Origin: an uncultured Gammaproteobacteria bacterium
GTDB taxonomy: Bacteria; Pseudomonadota; Gammaproteobacteria; Pseudomonadales; Halieaceae
DNA: 47,472 nucleotides
Reading direction: 5' to 3'
Assembly: GCA_902519405.1 (NCBI GenBank)
Contig: CABYJX010000011.1
Location: 1-47,472 of the forward strand
Below are positions 34,660-42,886 of the stretch, in pieces. A program made the position numbers and the translations under genes. The number at the start of each line of letters is the position of its first letter. Position 1 is the stretch's first letter. Below the pieces are notes generated by a model that saw nothing but the letters and a program-made list of their open reading frames with translations, ran no database searches and was not told the origin of the DNA.

Positions 34660-36411
34660 TCAATAACTGGCAACATGCCCACCAGCGCGGCGAGTGTCCG
34701 TAGCGCCGTAAAGCCACCCATTTTTAAGCGCTATCGATTGAGTTCTGCCCAGTGTTCGTCTACTCGTGGTCACGTTGTGTCCCATTTGCTTAAGGAGATC
34801 GATTGTATCAGGCCCAATACCCGGCTCGACCCTCAATGTATCTGGCAGCCACTGGTGATGGATTCGCGGCTGCGCAGCAGCGGAGGCAATATTCATGTCA
34901 AAAACTAAAGAATTTAGGATAACTTGAAGCACCGTAGTTATTATTATACTTCCACCTGGACTACCTGTTGCTAGAATCGCAGATCCATTTTGCATCACTA
35001 TGGTTGGGCTCATTGATGATAGCGGTCTCTTACCCGGAGAAATTCTATTTGCCTGACTCTCTATCAATCCGTAAGCATTTGCTACGCCCGGCCTCGCGGC
35101 AAAATCGGCCATCTCATTATTTAAAAGTAAGCCTGTGCCGGGTACCGCTATATGCGACCCGAAACTAAAATTCAGCGTATACGTGTTAGTCACGACGTTT
35201 CCTAAACTGTCGGCTACTGTAAAGTGTGTTGTATCTGGACTTTCATGAGATTGAACCACCCCCGGTAGAATTGTTTCTGATGGTGACGCTCGATGAGGAG
35301 AAATCTGCTGACCTACTGTTCTCGCGTATTCCTTCGAGATTAGTTCAGTTACAGGGACTTGGATAAAATCGCTATCCCCAAGATATTTGCTTCTATCAGC
35401 ATAGGCGTGTTTCATGGCTTCAGCTAAATAGTGAATATATTTAGCGCTATTTAGCCTCATTTTTTGAAGATCTAGTTGCTCCAGAATATTTAACATTTGT
35501 ATTATATGTATACCTCCTGAAGATGGAGGAGGCGTTGAGACTATCTCATAGCCTTTAAATGTTTGGCGAAGCGGAGATCGTTCAACCGCCTCATATCTCA
35601 TGAGATCTTCGCTATCAATGATTCCCCCAGCGGTCTGCATTTCTTGAGTGATAAGTTGAGCCGTCAACCCTCGGTAAAATCCAGCAGCTCCGTTCTCCGC
35701 TATTCTTATCAATGTATTTGCTAGATCACTCTGCTTAAAGATTGAACCGATTGGTGGCGCTAATTTTTCCGCTGTCAGGAATAATGACGCAGCTTCTGAA
35801 TTCTCAGCGAGTCTTTTCGCTCGCGCATTAATCTCATAATTTAACGCATAAGATACTGGAAATCCTTCCTCAGCTAGTTTAATGGCTGGTTCGATGACAG
35901 CTTTCAAAGGGAGCGAACCGTAGCGCGCGTGGGCCATAATCAGACCGGCTACGGTGCCCGGTACTCCCGCAGCAAGATGGCTGAAATATGTTCTTGAGCG
36001 ATCAATCTTTCCAGATTCATCTAGGAACATATCAGGTCTAGAATCTAGGGGCGCGGTTTCTCTATAATCTATCAAAGTCTGTCGCTTGTCTTTTTCATGA
36101 TGGATTAGCATAAAGCCACCGCCTGCAAGATTTCCTGCCCTTGGGTAAGTTACTGCTAAGGCAAATCCTGTGGCGACTGCAGCATCAATGGCATTTCCAC
36201 CACCTTTTAAAATGGATAATCCGACCTCTGCCGCCAACTTTTCAGGCCCCACGACCATTCCATTTTTCCCAACTTCCGGAAGGAAACGGGTCTTGTAGTT
36301 GATTATTGGTGCATTATCTTCGTCGCAAGTACTAGTATTCGAAACCAGCAATGCAAAAAAAAGTGTTATCACCATTAATTTTTTAATTAGCACTCTGAGT
36401 GAACACAACAT
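34660..36411 (-). CDS. ggt: Gamma-glutamyltransferase, exported
   Basis: N-terminal nucleophile hydrolase that cleaves glutathione and other gamma-glutamyl compounds in the periplasm. About 583 residues from the ATG at 36411; a TTG 18 bases earlier is also open. An N-terminal hydrophobic signal segment (MVITLFFALLVSN) precedes the mature part. Autoprocessing is expected before the second Thr of DTTHFTVADSLGN, which becomes the new N-terminal nucleophile. GGGFMLIHH, TAPLDSRP, GTGLLLNNEMADF, PLSSMSPTIV and TGSPGGS are also family signatures. One base separates its end from that of the convergent thioesterase gene. Confidence 0.93.
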   Translation of the reverse strand: MLCSLRVLIKKLMVITLFFALLVSNTSTCDEDNAPIINYKTRFLPEVGKNGMVVGPEKLAAEVGLSILKGGGNAIDAAVATGFALAVTYPRAGNLAGGGFMLIHHEKDKRQTLIDYRETAPLDSRPDMFLDESGKIDRSRTYFSHLAAGVPGTVAGLIMAHARYGSLPLKAVIEPAIKLAEEGFPVSYALNYEINARAKRLAENSEAASLFLTAEKLAPPIGSIFKQSDLANTLIRIAENGAAGFYRGLTAQLITQEMQTAGGIIDSEDLMRYEAVERSPLRQTFKGYEIVSTPPPSSGGIHIIQMLNILEQLDLQKMRLNSAKYIHYLAEAMKHAYADRSKYLGDSDFIQVPVTELISKEYARTVGQQISPHRASPSETILPGVVQSHESPDTTHFTVADSLGNVVTNTYTLNFSFGSHIAVPGTGLLLNNEMADFAARPGVANAYGLIESQANRISPGKRPLSSMSPTIVMQNGSAILATGSPGGSIIITTVLQVILNSLVFDMNIASAAAQPRIHHQWLPDTLRVEPGIGPDTIDLLKQMGHNVTTSRRTLGRTQSIALKNGWLYGATDTRRAGGHVASY

Positions 36412-36526
36412 GACAAAAATAACTCTCAATCTAATATTAGGGATAGCACTTTACTAGCTTAGCGTACAAAATCTCAACTAGCATACTAGAACTGCGGAGA
36501 TTAAATTTCGAATTAGGATTTTAATT

Positions 36527-36835
36527 ATGAAGGATGAGCTTAAAGAAGAAATTATTAGTCGCTGGATAGAAATGTTTTCTTCACTTAAGCGAGGCGACGA
36601 TGTTTCTTTGGGGAGGCGTCTTCGAACTGAAGGCCTTATGGAGGCCGCAAGCATTACAGGCAGTTGGGATAAGGAGGATCAGTATCGTGAGCTGCAATTA
36701 ATATATGAGGATATTTTCGGAGTTGGTATAGAAAAGTTATTAGGTGAAGATTGGAGGATCCTGCATCATTTTCCAGAAATTCCAGCGTATACTGAACGAG
36801 CACCAGTTTTTCCCTCTGCGCCTGATGATACGTAG
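36527..36835 (+). CDS. Small conserved-looking protein of unknown function upstream of pdxH
   Basis: A 102-residue soluble, acidic protein that I do not recognise. It is largely helical up to about residue 80 (MKDELKEEIISRWIEMFSSLKRG...), with a C-terminal segment HHFPEIPAYTERAPVFPS that is aromatic- and proline-rich. No signal peptide, membrane helix or metal motif. Codon use resembles neighbours, and the frame fills the gap between divergent ggt and pdxH. It precedes pdxH by 72 bases on the same strand, so may be co-transcribed. Confidence 0.6.
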   Translation: MKDELKEEIISRWIEMFSSLKRGDDVSLGRRLRTEGLMEAASITGSWDKEDQYRELQLIYEDIFGVGIEKLLGEDWRILHHFPEIPAYTERAPVFPSAPDDT

Positions 36836-36907
36836 GCAAAGATTACAGCGCAATAACCATTGGAACCAAAGTTTAGTTAGGAGTCATTAGAGCAGGATTA
36901 TGAGGAT

Positions 36908-37546
36908 ATGAAGTATCAGGATTTTAGACGTCAATATTTAGCTGGAGGGCTTCGTCGCGCTGACTTGATGCGCTCCCCATTTGATCAATTTCAGGCTTGG
37001 CTCGATCAAGCAATATCCTCAGAAATACGTGACCCGACGGCTATGGTTTTATCAACAATTGATAGTACCGGAAAGCCTTCACAGCGTATTGTTTTAATGA
37101 AAGACTTTTCCAAAAAAGGATTCATATTTTTTACTAACTACGGTAGTGCTAAAGGTAATGCAATAACAAGCAATTCAGAAGTCTCGCTACTATTCCCTTG
37201 GACTGAACTTGATCGACAAGTAATCATCAGTGGCCGGGCGGAAAAATTATCTAGGAGCGAATCAGAGAAATATTTCAACTCTAGACCTAGAGAGAGCAGG
37301 TTAGTGGCGCTTTTTTCAGATCAGAGTAGAACAGTTGTGGATCGTGATACCATGGTCAAAGGTGTTGATGCACTTGATCAAAAACATCCCGGTGACGATA
37401 TTCCTTTTCCAGAAAATTGGGGTGGATATCGAGTTAATTCATCACGAATGGAATTCTGGCAAGGTGGTGAAAATCGCCTTCATGATCGATTCCTGTATTC
37501 ATTAGATATCGACCACATCTGGAATATAGAGAGGTTGCAACCATAA
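36908..37546 (+). CDS. pdxH: Pyridoxine/pyridoxamine 5'-phosphate oxidase
   Basis: FMN enzyme that oxidises pyridoxamine- or pyridoxine-5'-phosphate to PLP. 212 residues, standard length. Family landmarks: GGLRRADLMRSPFDQF at the N-terminus, SQRIVLMKDFSKKGFIFFTNYGSAKG for FMN binding, LLFPWTELDRQVIISG, and the C-terminal MEFWQGGENRLHDRFLYS ending in ERLQP. Several local enzymes need PLP (HemL among them), but there is no sign of joint regulation. The ATG is preceded by GAGGAT. Confidence 0.96.
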   Translation: MKYQDFRRQYLAGGLRRADLMRSPFDQFQAWLDQAISSEIRDPTAMVLSTIDSTGKPSQRIVLMKDFSKKGFIFFTNYGSAKGNAITSNSEVSLLFPWTELDRQVIISGRAEKLSRSESEKYFNSRPRESRLVALFSDQSRTVVDRDTMVKGVDALDQKHPGDDIPFPENWGGYRVNSSRMEFWQGGENRLHDRFLYSLDIDHIWNIERLQP

Positions 37547-37571
37547 AGCACCTTAAGCTCGGGCTTTTTTT
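37545..37571 (+). terminator. Possible rho-independent terminator after pdxH
   Basis: AAAGC at 37545-37549 and CC pair with GG and GCTTT at 37561-37567 around a TTAAGCTC loop, with one bulged base, followed by a run of seven T. The stem is short and overlaps the end of the convergent cinA gene, so strength is doubtful. Confidence 0.3.
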
Positions 37572-38821
37572 ATCAAGTAGTGGGGCAAAGGATCATAATT
37601 GCTGATATGCCGTCGAATTAAATCTAAACCTGCAGCAGAGACTAGTGTCTGGAAAAGCGTTCTCTCCAGGGGCCAAAAAAGGCAACAACTTTTGAGTTCT
37701 TGTAAGTTACCCCAGCACAGCCAAACAGTGCCAACAGGTTTTTCTTTAGTTCCTCCCGCTGGTCCTGCGACTCCTGTCACTGCAATGACATAGTCAGCAG
37801 AGCAAAGTGAAAGAGCATTACGTGCCATTTCTATCACCACAGGTTCGCTAACCGCACCTTCTAGCTCTAGTGTATCTTTCGACACATTCAATAACTGAGT
37901 TTTCATTTCGTTTGAGTACACCACCAGTCCGCTTTGATAAGATTTAGAGGCTCCTGATTCTTTTGTTAACATGGATGCTATTAGACCTCCTGTGCATGAT
38001 TCAACTGTGGTTAAAGTGGCTTTCTTTTCTGCTAAAAGCTTTAAGACCTCTTGCGCCAGGCTCGCTTCCCCTTCTCCTATTACATGTGCACCCAAAAGCC
38101 CACAAACCTTTTCTTTGTATTCTAAAAGTGTGGAGAGGTGTTTTTTATCAGAAATAGTTAGTTTTATCTCGAGCTGAGGAAGGCTGGCACGAAAACCAAG
38201 GCATATCTCACTTGGCCAGAATTTTATTTTATCATTGATAAGTTGCTGCGCAGTCGATTCACCGATACCAAATGTTTGGAGACGCAATATTTTTGATTCA
38301 CTAAAAATATTTTTGTCATTAAGTCGCTCAACTATGACGTCGAGCATAGGTATTAATTCTCCTGGTACGCCTGGTGTGCACATCAGAGTGCATTTACCAA
38401 TTTGAACGATAAACCCGACCGCGCTTCCGATGGAATTTGGCAAGATGTCACAATTTTCTGGAAGCATAGCTTGTTTGTAATTAGCAGAATTGACCGCCAG
38501 ATTTCTTTTGGAGCACCAGTCATTGAGATGCTGAATTGCCTGAGGATGTTCGACTAGCTTCAAGTTAGCCACCGACGCTACAACTTCAGCTGTCAGATCG
38601 TCGACTGTTGGACCCAGTCCCCCATTCATAATTACTAGATTAGAGCGAGAGATCATTTCTTCAAGCTCATTCTCAAGTAAATTTGGATCGTCTCCAACGG
38701 TCACTTTTCGTTTAACTATTAAACCTAATCTGGCAAGCTGATGTGCGATTCTTGAGGAATTTGAGTCGATAGTATCGCCGCTCATTATTTCATTGCCTGT
38801 TAGGAGGAGTTCAATATGCAT
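37553..38821 (-). CDS. cinA: CinA family protein: MoCF-like domain plus nicotinamide-nucleotide amidase
   Basis: A 422-residue two-domain protein. The N-terminal MoeA/MogA-like (COG1058) domain shows TGNEIMSGDTIDSNS and NGGLGPTVDDLTAE. The C-terminal domain (about 255-415) is the PncC-type NMN amidohydrolase with the TVESCTGGLIASML motif, whose Ser and Thr lie near the active site, and VTGVAGPAGGTKEKPVG. In bacteria this domain recycles NMN to nicotinate mononucleotide in pyridine-nucleotide salvage. Stand-alone PncC is common in enterobacteria; the full two-domain form here is typical of many other bacteria. It converges with pdxH. Confidence 0.92.
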   Translation of the reverse strand: MHIELLLTGNEIMSGDTIDSNSSRIAHQLARLGLIVKRKVTVGDDPNLLENELEEMISRSNLVIMNGGLGPTVDDLTAEVVASVANLKLVEHPQAIQHLNDWCSKRNLAVNSANYKQAMLPENCDILPNSIGSAVGFIVQIGKCTLMCTPGVPGELIPMLDVIVERLNDKNIFSESKILRLQTFGIGESTAQQLINDKIKFWPSEICLGFRASLPQLEIKLTISDKKHLSTLLEYKEKVCGLLGAHVIGEGEASLAQEVLKLLAEKKATLTTVESCTGGLIASMLTKESGASKSYQSGLVVYSNEMKTQLLNVSKDTLELEGAVSEPVVIEMARNALSLCSADYVIAVTGVAGPAGGTKEKPVGTVWLCWGNLQELKSCCLFWPLERTLFQTLVSAAGLDLIRRHISNYDPLPHYLIKKARA

Positions 38822-38877
38822 AAACTTAATATCCTGTTAGTGTATAAGTATTCGTAAATAGGCTAGAGCATATCAGG

Positions 38878-40044
38878 ATGAAGACCGCAAATATAAATTT
38901 ACCGAGAATTCTCAAGGTTGGGGGTGGTGCTAGCCATGAGCTGCCAGAGGTGCTAGCAGCGCTAGATTTACATAACCCTCTATTAGTCACTGATCCATTC
39001 ATGGCTAATTGCGGTTATCTTGAAAGATTACGAGTGGATTTAGAAGCTAAAGAGATTCTCTATGGCGTCTTCAAGGACTGTATACCCGATCCTACGACCG
39101 ATAGTGTGTCGTCTGCGCTTAGTCAGTTTCGTGATAATGATCACGATGGTGTCATAGCCCTAGGTGGCGGTAGTTCTCTAGATACTGCAAAAGCAGTTGC
39201 GGTCTTGGCATTTCGAGATGGTCCAATGCGGAACTACAAGGTGCCTTATCAAATAGATACTGGGCTTCCGATCATAGCAATTCCAACTACCGCTGGTACC
39301 GGATCCGAGGCCACAAGAGTTGCGGTGATTACCGATACGGAGACGAATGAAAAAATGCTCTGTATGGGTCTTGGCTTAATGCCAGTGGCTGCATTGGTAG
39401 ATTTCGAGCTTACTATGACAATGCCCTATCGTTTGACGGCTGATACGGGGCTGGATAGTCTATGCCACGCACTCGAAGCTTATGTGAGTCGCAAATCAAA
39501 TCCTTTTACCGATAGTATCGCTTTGACTGCAATGCGCACTATTTACAAAAATATACGCACCGCTTGTGAAGAGCCAGATAATCGGTCAGCTAGAGAGGCT
39601 ATGATGTTAGCTGCTACGCAGGGCGGTATAGCGTTCTCTAATGCGTCAGTAACCCTGATTCATGGGATGAGTAGACCATTGGGTGCGATGTTTCATGTTC
39701 CTCATGGATTGAGCAATGCAATGCTACTTCCTGCAGTTACGGCGTGGAGTGTCAATGAAAGTCTAGATCGTTATGCAAATTGCGCTCGAGTTATGGGTAT
39801 CTCTGATAATTCCCAAGATGACAAACAAGCGGTCGATACACTTGTGGCAAAGCTAGAAGGCCTTAATAGAGATTTATCTGTTCCTAATCCTGCTGCATAC
39901 GGAATTAAAGAGAGCAAATGGTTCGATTCATTAGAGATAATGGCTGAGCAAGCACTAGCTTCAGGATCACCAGCAAATAATCCTAAAATCCCGACCTCTG
40001 CTGAAATCATTGGGCTGTATGAGCAAGTCTGGACAGCCCAATAG
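38878..40044 (+). CDS. Iron-containing (group III) alcohol dehydrogenase
   Basis: A 388-residue NAD(P)-dependent alcohol dehydrogenase of the Fe-ADH family. The nucleotide site is GGGSSLDTAKA (about 100-110) with IPTTAGTGSEATRVAVI. Metal-binding residues are expected in DTGLDSLCHALEAYVS and in the two histidine motifs LIHGMSRPLG and HVPHGLSNAML. Substrate is not determined; family members act on 1,3-propanediol, lactaldehyde, ethanol, butanol or 4-hydroxybutyrate. The start ATG has only a weak ribosome binding site. Stand-alone gene divergent from cinA. Confidence 0.92.
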   Translation: MKTANINLPRILKVGGGASHELPEVLAALDLHNPLLVTDPFMANCGYLERLRVDLEAKEILYGVFKDCIPDPTTDSVSSALSQFRDNDHDGVIALGGGSSLDTAKAVAVLAFRDGPMRNYKVPYQIDTGLPIIAIPTTAGTGSEATRVAVITDTETNEKMLCMGLGLMPVAALVDFELTMTMPYRLTADTGLDSLCHALEAYVSRKSNPFTDSIALTAMRTIYKNIRTACEEPDNRSAREAMMLAATQGGIAFSNASVTLIHGMSRPLGAMFHVPHGLSNAMLLPAVTAWSVNESLDRYANCARVMGISDNSQDDKQAVDTLVAKLEGLNRDLSVPNPAAYGIKESKWFDSLEIMAEQALASGSPANNPKIPTSAEIIGLYEQVWTAQ

Positions 40045-40133
40045 CACACATTCCATCAGCCAACTGCTTGCCTTTACAGAATAGAGAAATCTCAAGCATG
40101 CCGAGTTACCAGGCTAGAGGATTCAGGCACTTA

Positions 40134-41258
40134 TTAATTTGGTAATAGCTGTCGTGCTAGATCCACTGAATCAACATATTCATCGAGCAAACGAAATATG
40201 ACTTGACGACATGACTCAATTTGCTCAATTTGACCAATGACTTGTCCACATGGATTGAATGCGATTTTCTGGCACTCGGATATCCCAGCATAGGCCGACG
40301 TCCTGCGCATTCCGTCTGATGTCACCATGCCTTGCAAAGGCATGCCGAGTGGATCAGGAGTATCTGGACGATCCCACGCTTCTGTCCAGTCGTTCTTTAG
40401 CATCCGGCAAGTCTTTCCTGTCCAAGATCGAGATCGAATGGTATCTTCACTCGTTGCATTTAAAAGTGATTCTTTCTGTGCTGGTTGAGCGTGGGCCTCC
40501 TCAACAGTCAGCCACAATGAACCAGTCCAAACTCCGGCAGCACCCATTGCCATTGCCGCCGCGATTTGACGACCGTTACCAATACCCCCTGCCGCAAGCA
40601 TTGGGACATCTCCTAGCGCATCAACCACTTGTGGCCATAGCACTACTGAACCAATTTCTCCAGCGTGACCACCTCCTTCCCCACCTTGTGCAATTACAAA
40701 ATCTAACCCTGCCTCTTTATGTGCGATTGCTTGTTTTACTTTCCCGCATAGCGCTCCAATAAGTTTACCTGAGCTCTTAACCATATCAATCTTATCGGCT
40801 GGTGGTGTGCCAAGAGCATTCGCAATAATTTGGCACTTTGGTCTTCGCAGCGCTTCCTCTAGTAGCGGTGTCGCCGTTGCATCGGTCCAACCCATGAGAC
40901 CCATCGACTGCGTTCCATCTGGCCATTCAGGCACCCCAGCGTCAGAGAGTAGCTTTTGAGCAAAATCAATATGCTCCTGGGGTATCAGCTTCCAAAGTTC
41001 TGCTTCTAACTCTTCTGCCGATTTGTCGCCCATACCCTCGTATTTTTGTGGTATGACTATATCGACACCATAGGGTTTGTCACCAATATGGTCATCAAGC
41101 CAATCAAGTTCTTCTTTGAGTTCTGCGGGACTAAATCCTACCGCTCCAAGTACACCGATACCGCCAGCCTTACTAACGGCAGCAACGACATCACGACAAT
41201 GACTAAAAGCAAAAATAGGGTAGTCGATCCCGATCTTTTCACACAGGGAATGTTTCAT
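40134..41258 (-). CDS. Nitronate monooxygenase / 2-nitropropane dioxygenase-like flavoprotein
   Basis: A 374-residue FMN TIM-barrel protein. Family features: SKAGGIGVLGAVG near the N-terminus, the QGGEGGGHAGE loop with its histidine, and the phosphate-binding GGIGNGRQIAAAMAMGAAGVWTGS. Members oxidise nitronates such as propionate-3-nitronate or act as enoyl reductases (FabK-like); the gene alone does not decide which. The start ATG has AGGA ten bases upstream. It converges with the alcohol dehydrogenase gene and is divergent from asnS. Confidence 0.87.
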   Translation of the reverse strand: MKHSLCEKIGIDYPIFAFSHCRDVVAAVSKAGGIGVLGAVGFSPAELKEELDWLDDHIGDKPYGVDIVIPQKYEGMGDKSAEELEAELWKLIPQEHIDFAQKLLSDAGVPEWPDGTQSMGLMGWTDATATPLLEEALRRPKCQIIANALGTPPADKIDMVKSSGKLIGALCGKVKQAIAHKEAGLDFVIAQGGEGGGHAGEIGSVVLWPQVVDALGDVPMLAAGGIGNGRQIAAAMAMGAAGVWTGSLWLTVEEAHAQPAQKESLLNATSEDTIRSRSWTGKTCRMLKNDWTEAWDRPDTPDPLGMPLQGMVTSDGMRRTSAYAGISECQKIAFNPCGQVIGQIEQIESCRQVIFRLLDEYVDSVDLARQLLPN

Positions 41259-41455
41259 TAATTAAAAATCCTTTAGAACGGCTAGATTTGTTGAGTATTA
41301 TTTAGAAGAGGATAATGAGCAAGTATTCCATGATTAATTTTTACAGTGAATATTAAGGGATCTCCATTTTGGATGATTTATAATCTTCTAGTTATGCTGG
41401 GCCAAAAATAAAACTCCACAGTATATAAGACTAGAAAATCGCTAGGTGAAACCGG

Positions 41456-42850
41456 ATGAATTTTTTAAGTATTAAGAAGTTGCTTGCTCAGGATACGGTT
41501 GAAAATCAATCCGTAGCCGTTAGAGGATGGCTACGTAGCAAGCGAGATTCAAAGGCTGGGATTTCTTTTTTATCGCTTCATGATGGATCTTGCTTTGCGT
41601 CACTGCAAGTCGTTGCGCCTCAATCTCTGAATAACTATGAATCCGAAGTGCTTAAGTTAACTTCAGGATGTGCTCTAGAAGTTTGCGGAGATTTGGTTTG
41701 CTCTAAAGGTGGTGAGCAGAACCTAGAGATTCAGGCATCGCAGATTACTGTAGTTGGCTGGGTCCAGAACCCTGATACATACCCAATAGCGAAAAAACGG
41801 CATAGCTTTGAATTTCTTAGAACCCAAGCCCACCTGAGGCCGCGCACAAATACTTTTACCGCTATTACTCAAATTAGAAATACCCTCGCTAATGCAATAC
41901 ACAATTATTTTTATAAAAATAACTTTTATTGGATTAACACGCCGATAATTACCAGCAGTGACTGCGAAGGGGCTGGAGAGTTATTTCGTGTCAGCACTCT
42001 CGACTTTCTGTCTCGGTCATCTTCTGTCGATTCAAAATCTGATTTCGAAAAAGATTTCTTTGGTGAAGAAACATTTCTTACCGTTTCGGGTCAGTTAGAA
42101 GTAGAGGCCTACTGCCTTGCTATGGGCAAAGTATATACATTTGGCCCAACCTTTCGAGCCGAAAATTCAAATACAAGTAGACATTTAGCAGAATTTTGGA
42201 TGGTGGAGCCCGAGGTGGCTTTTGCAAATCTAAGAGATAACATTGATTTGGCCGAAAATTTTCTAAAGTCAATTCTTAGTGTCGTTATTAATGAATGTCA
42301 GGAGGAACTAAACTTTTTTGAGAAACGGATCAATCCGACGGTTATAAATAGAATAATGGATCTCATTAATACGGATTTTCAGCGCATTGAATATAGTGAG
42401 GCGGTTAAGATTTTAAAATCGAGTAAGGAGTCCTTTGAGTTCCCAGTATCTTGGGGTAAAGATTTAGCCTCAGAGCATGAACGGTATCTAGCCGAAAGAT
42501 ACGTTCAAGGTCCATTGGTGATTTCAAACTATCCCAGAGAAATTAAAGCGTTTTATATGCGGCTTAATGATGATGAAAAAACTGTGGCTGCCATGGATAT
42601 TCTAGTTCCCGGAATAGGGGAGATCATAGGAGGAAGCCAGAGAGAAGAAAGGTTAGAAATTCTGGATGATCGAATGGACCCTCATCTTGTAGATAAATTA
42701 TGGTGGTACAGAGACCTCCGTCGCTATGGTTCGGTACCTCATGCGGGTTTTGGTCTGGGTTTTGAGCGATTATTAAATTACGTGACTGGCATGGAAAATA
42801 TTCGCGATGCGATACCATACCCTCGGTACCCAGGGCACGCAGAATTTTAA
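41456..42850 (+). CDS. asnS: Asparaginyl-tRNA synthetase
   Basis: Class IIb synthetase charging tRNA-Asn. 464 residues, as in E. coli. It has an OB-fold anticodon-binding domain (about 1-115, VRGWLRSKRDSKAG) followed by the class II catalytic core. Diagnostic segments: TSSDCEGAGELFRVSTLD, FLTVSGQLEVEAYCLAMGKVYTFGPTFRAENSNTSRHLAEFWMVEPE (motif 2) and GFGLGFERLLNYVTG (motif 3). The ATG is preceded by AGGTG. Because AsnRS is present, the indirect GatCAB route for Asn-tRNA is not required. Confidence 0.96.
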   Translation: MNFLSIKKLLAQDTVENQSVAVRGWLRSKRDSKAGISFLSLHDGSCFASLQVVAPQSLNNYESEVLKLTSGCALEVCGDLVCSKGGEQNLEIQASQITVVGWVQNPDTYPIAKKRHSFEFLRTQAHLRPRTNTFTAITQIRNTLANAIHNYFYKNNFYWINTPIITSSDCEGAGELFRVSTLDFLSRSSSVDSKSDFEKDFFGEETFLTVSGQLEVEAYCLAMGKVYTFGPTFRAENSNTSRHLAEFWMVEPEVAFANLRDNIDLAENFLKSILSVVINECQEELNFFEKRINPTVINRIMDLINTDFQRIEYSEAVKILKSSKESFEFPVSWGKDLASEHERYLAERYVQGPLVISNYPREIKAFYMRLNDDEKTVAAMDILVPGIGEIIGGSQREERLEILDDRMDPHLVDKLWWYRDLRRYGSVPHAGFGLGFERLLNYVTGMENIRDAIPYPRYPGHAEF

Positions 42851-42886
42851 CAATTGACGTTAACTAAGACTCACCCTCCATGACTT

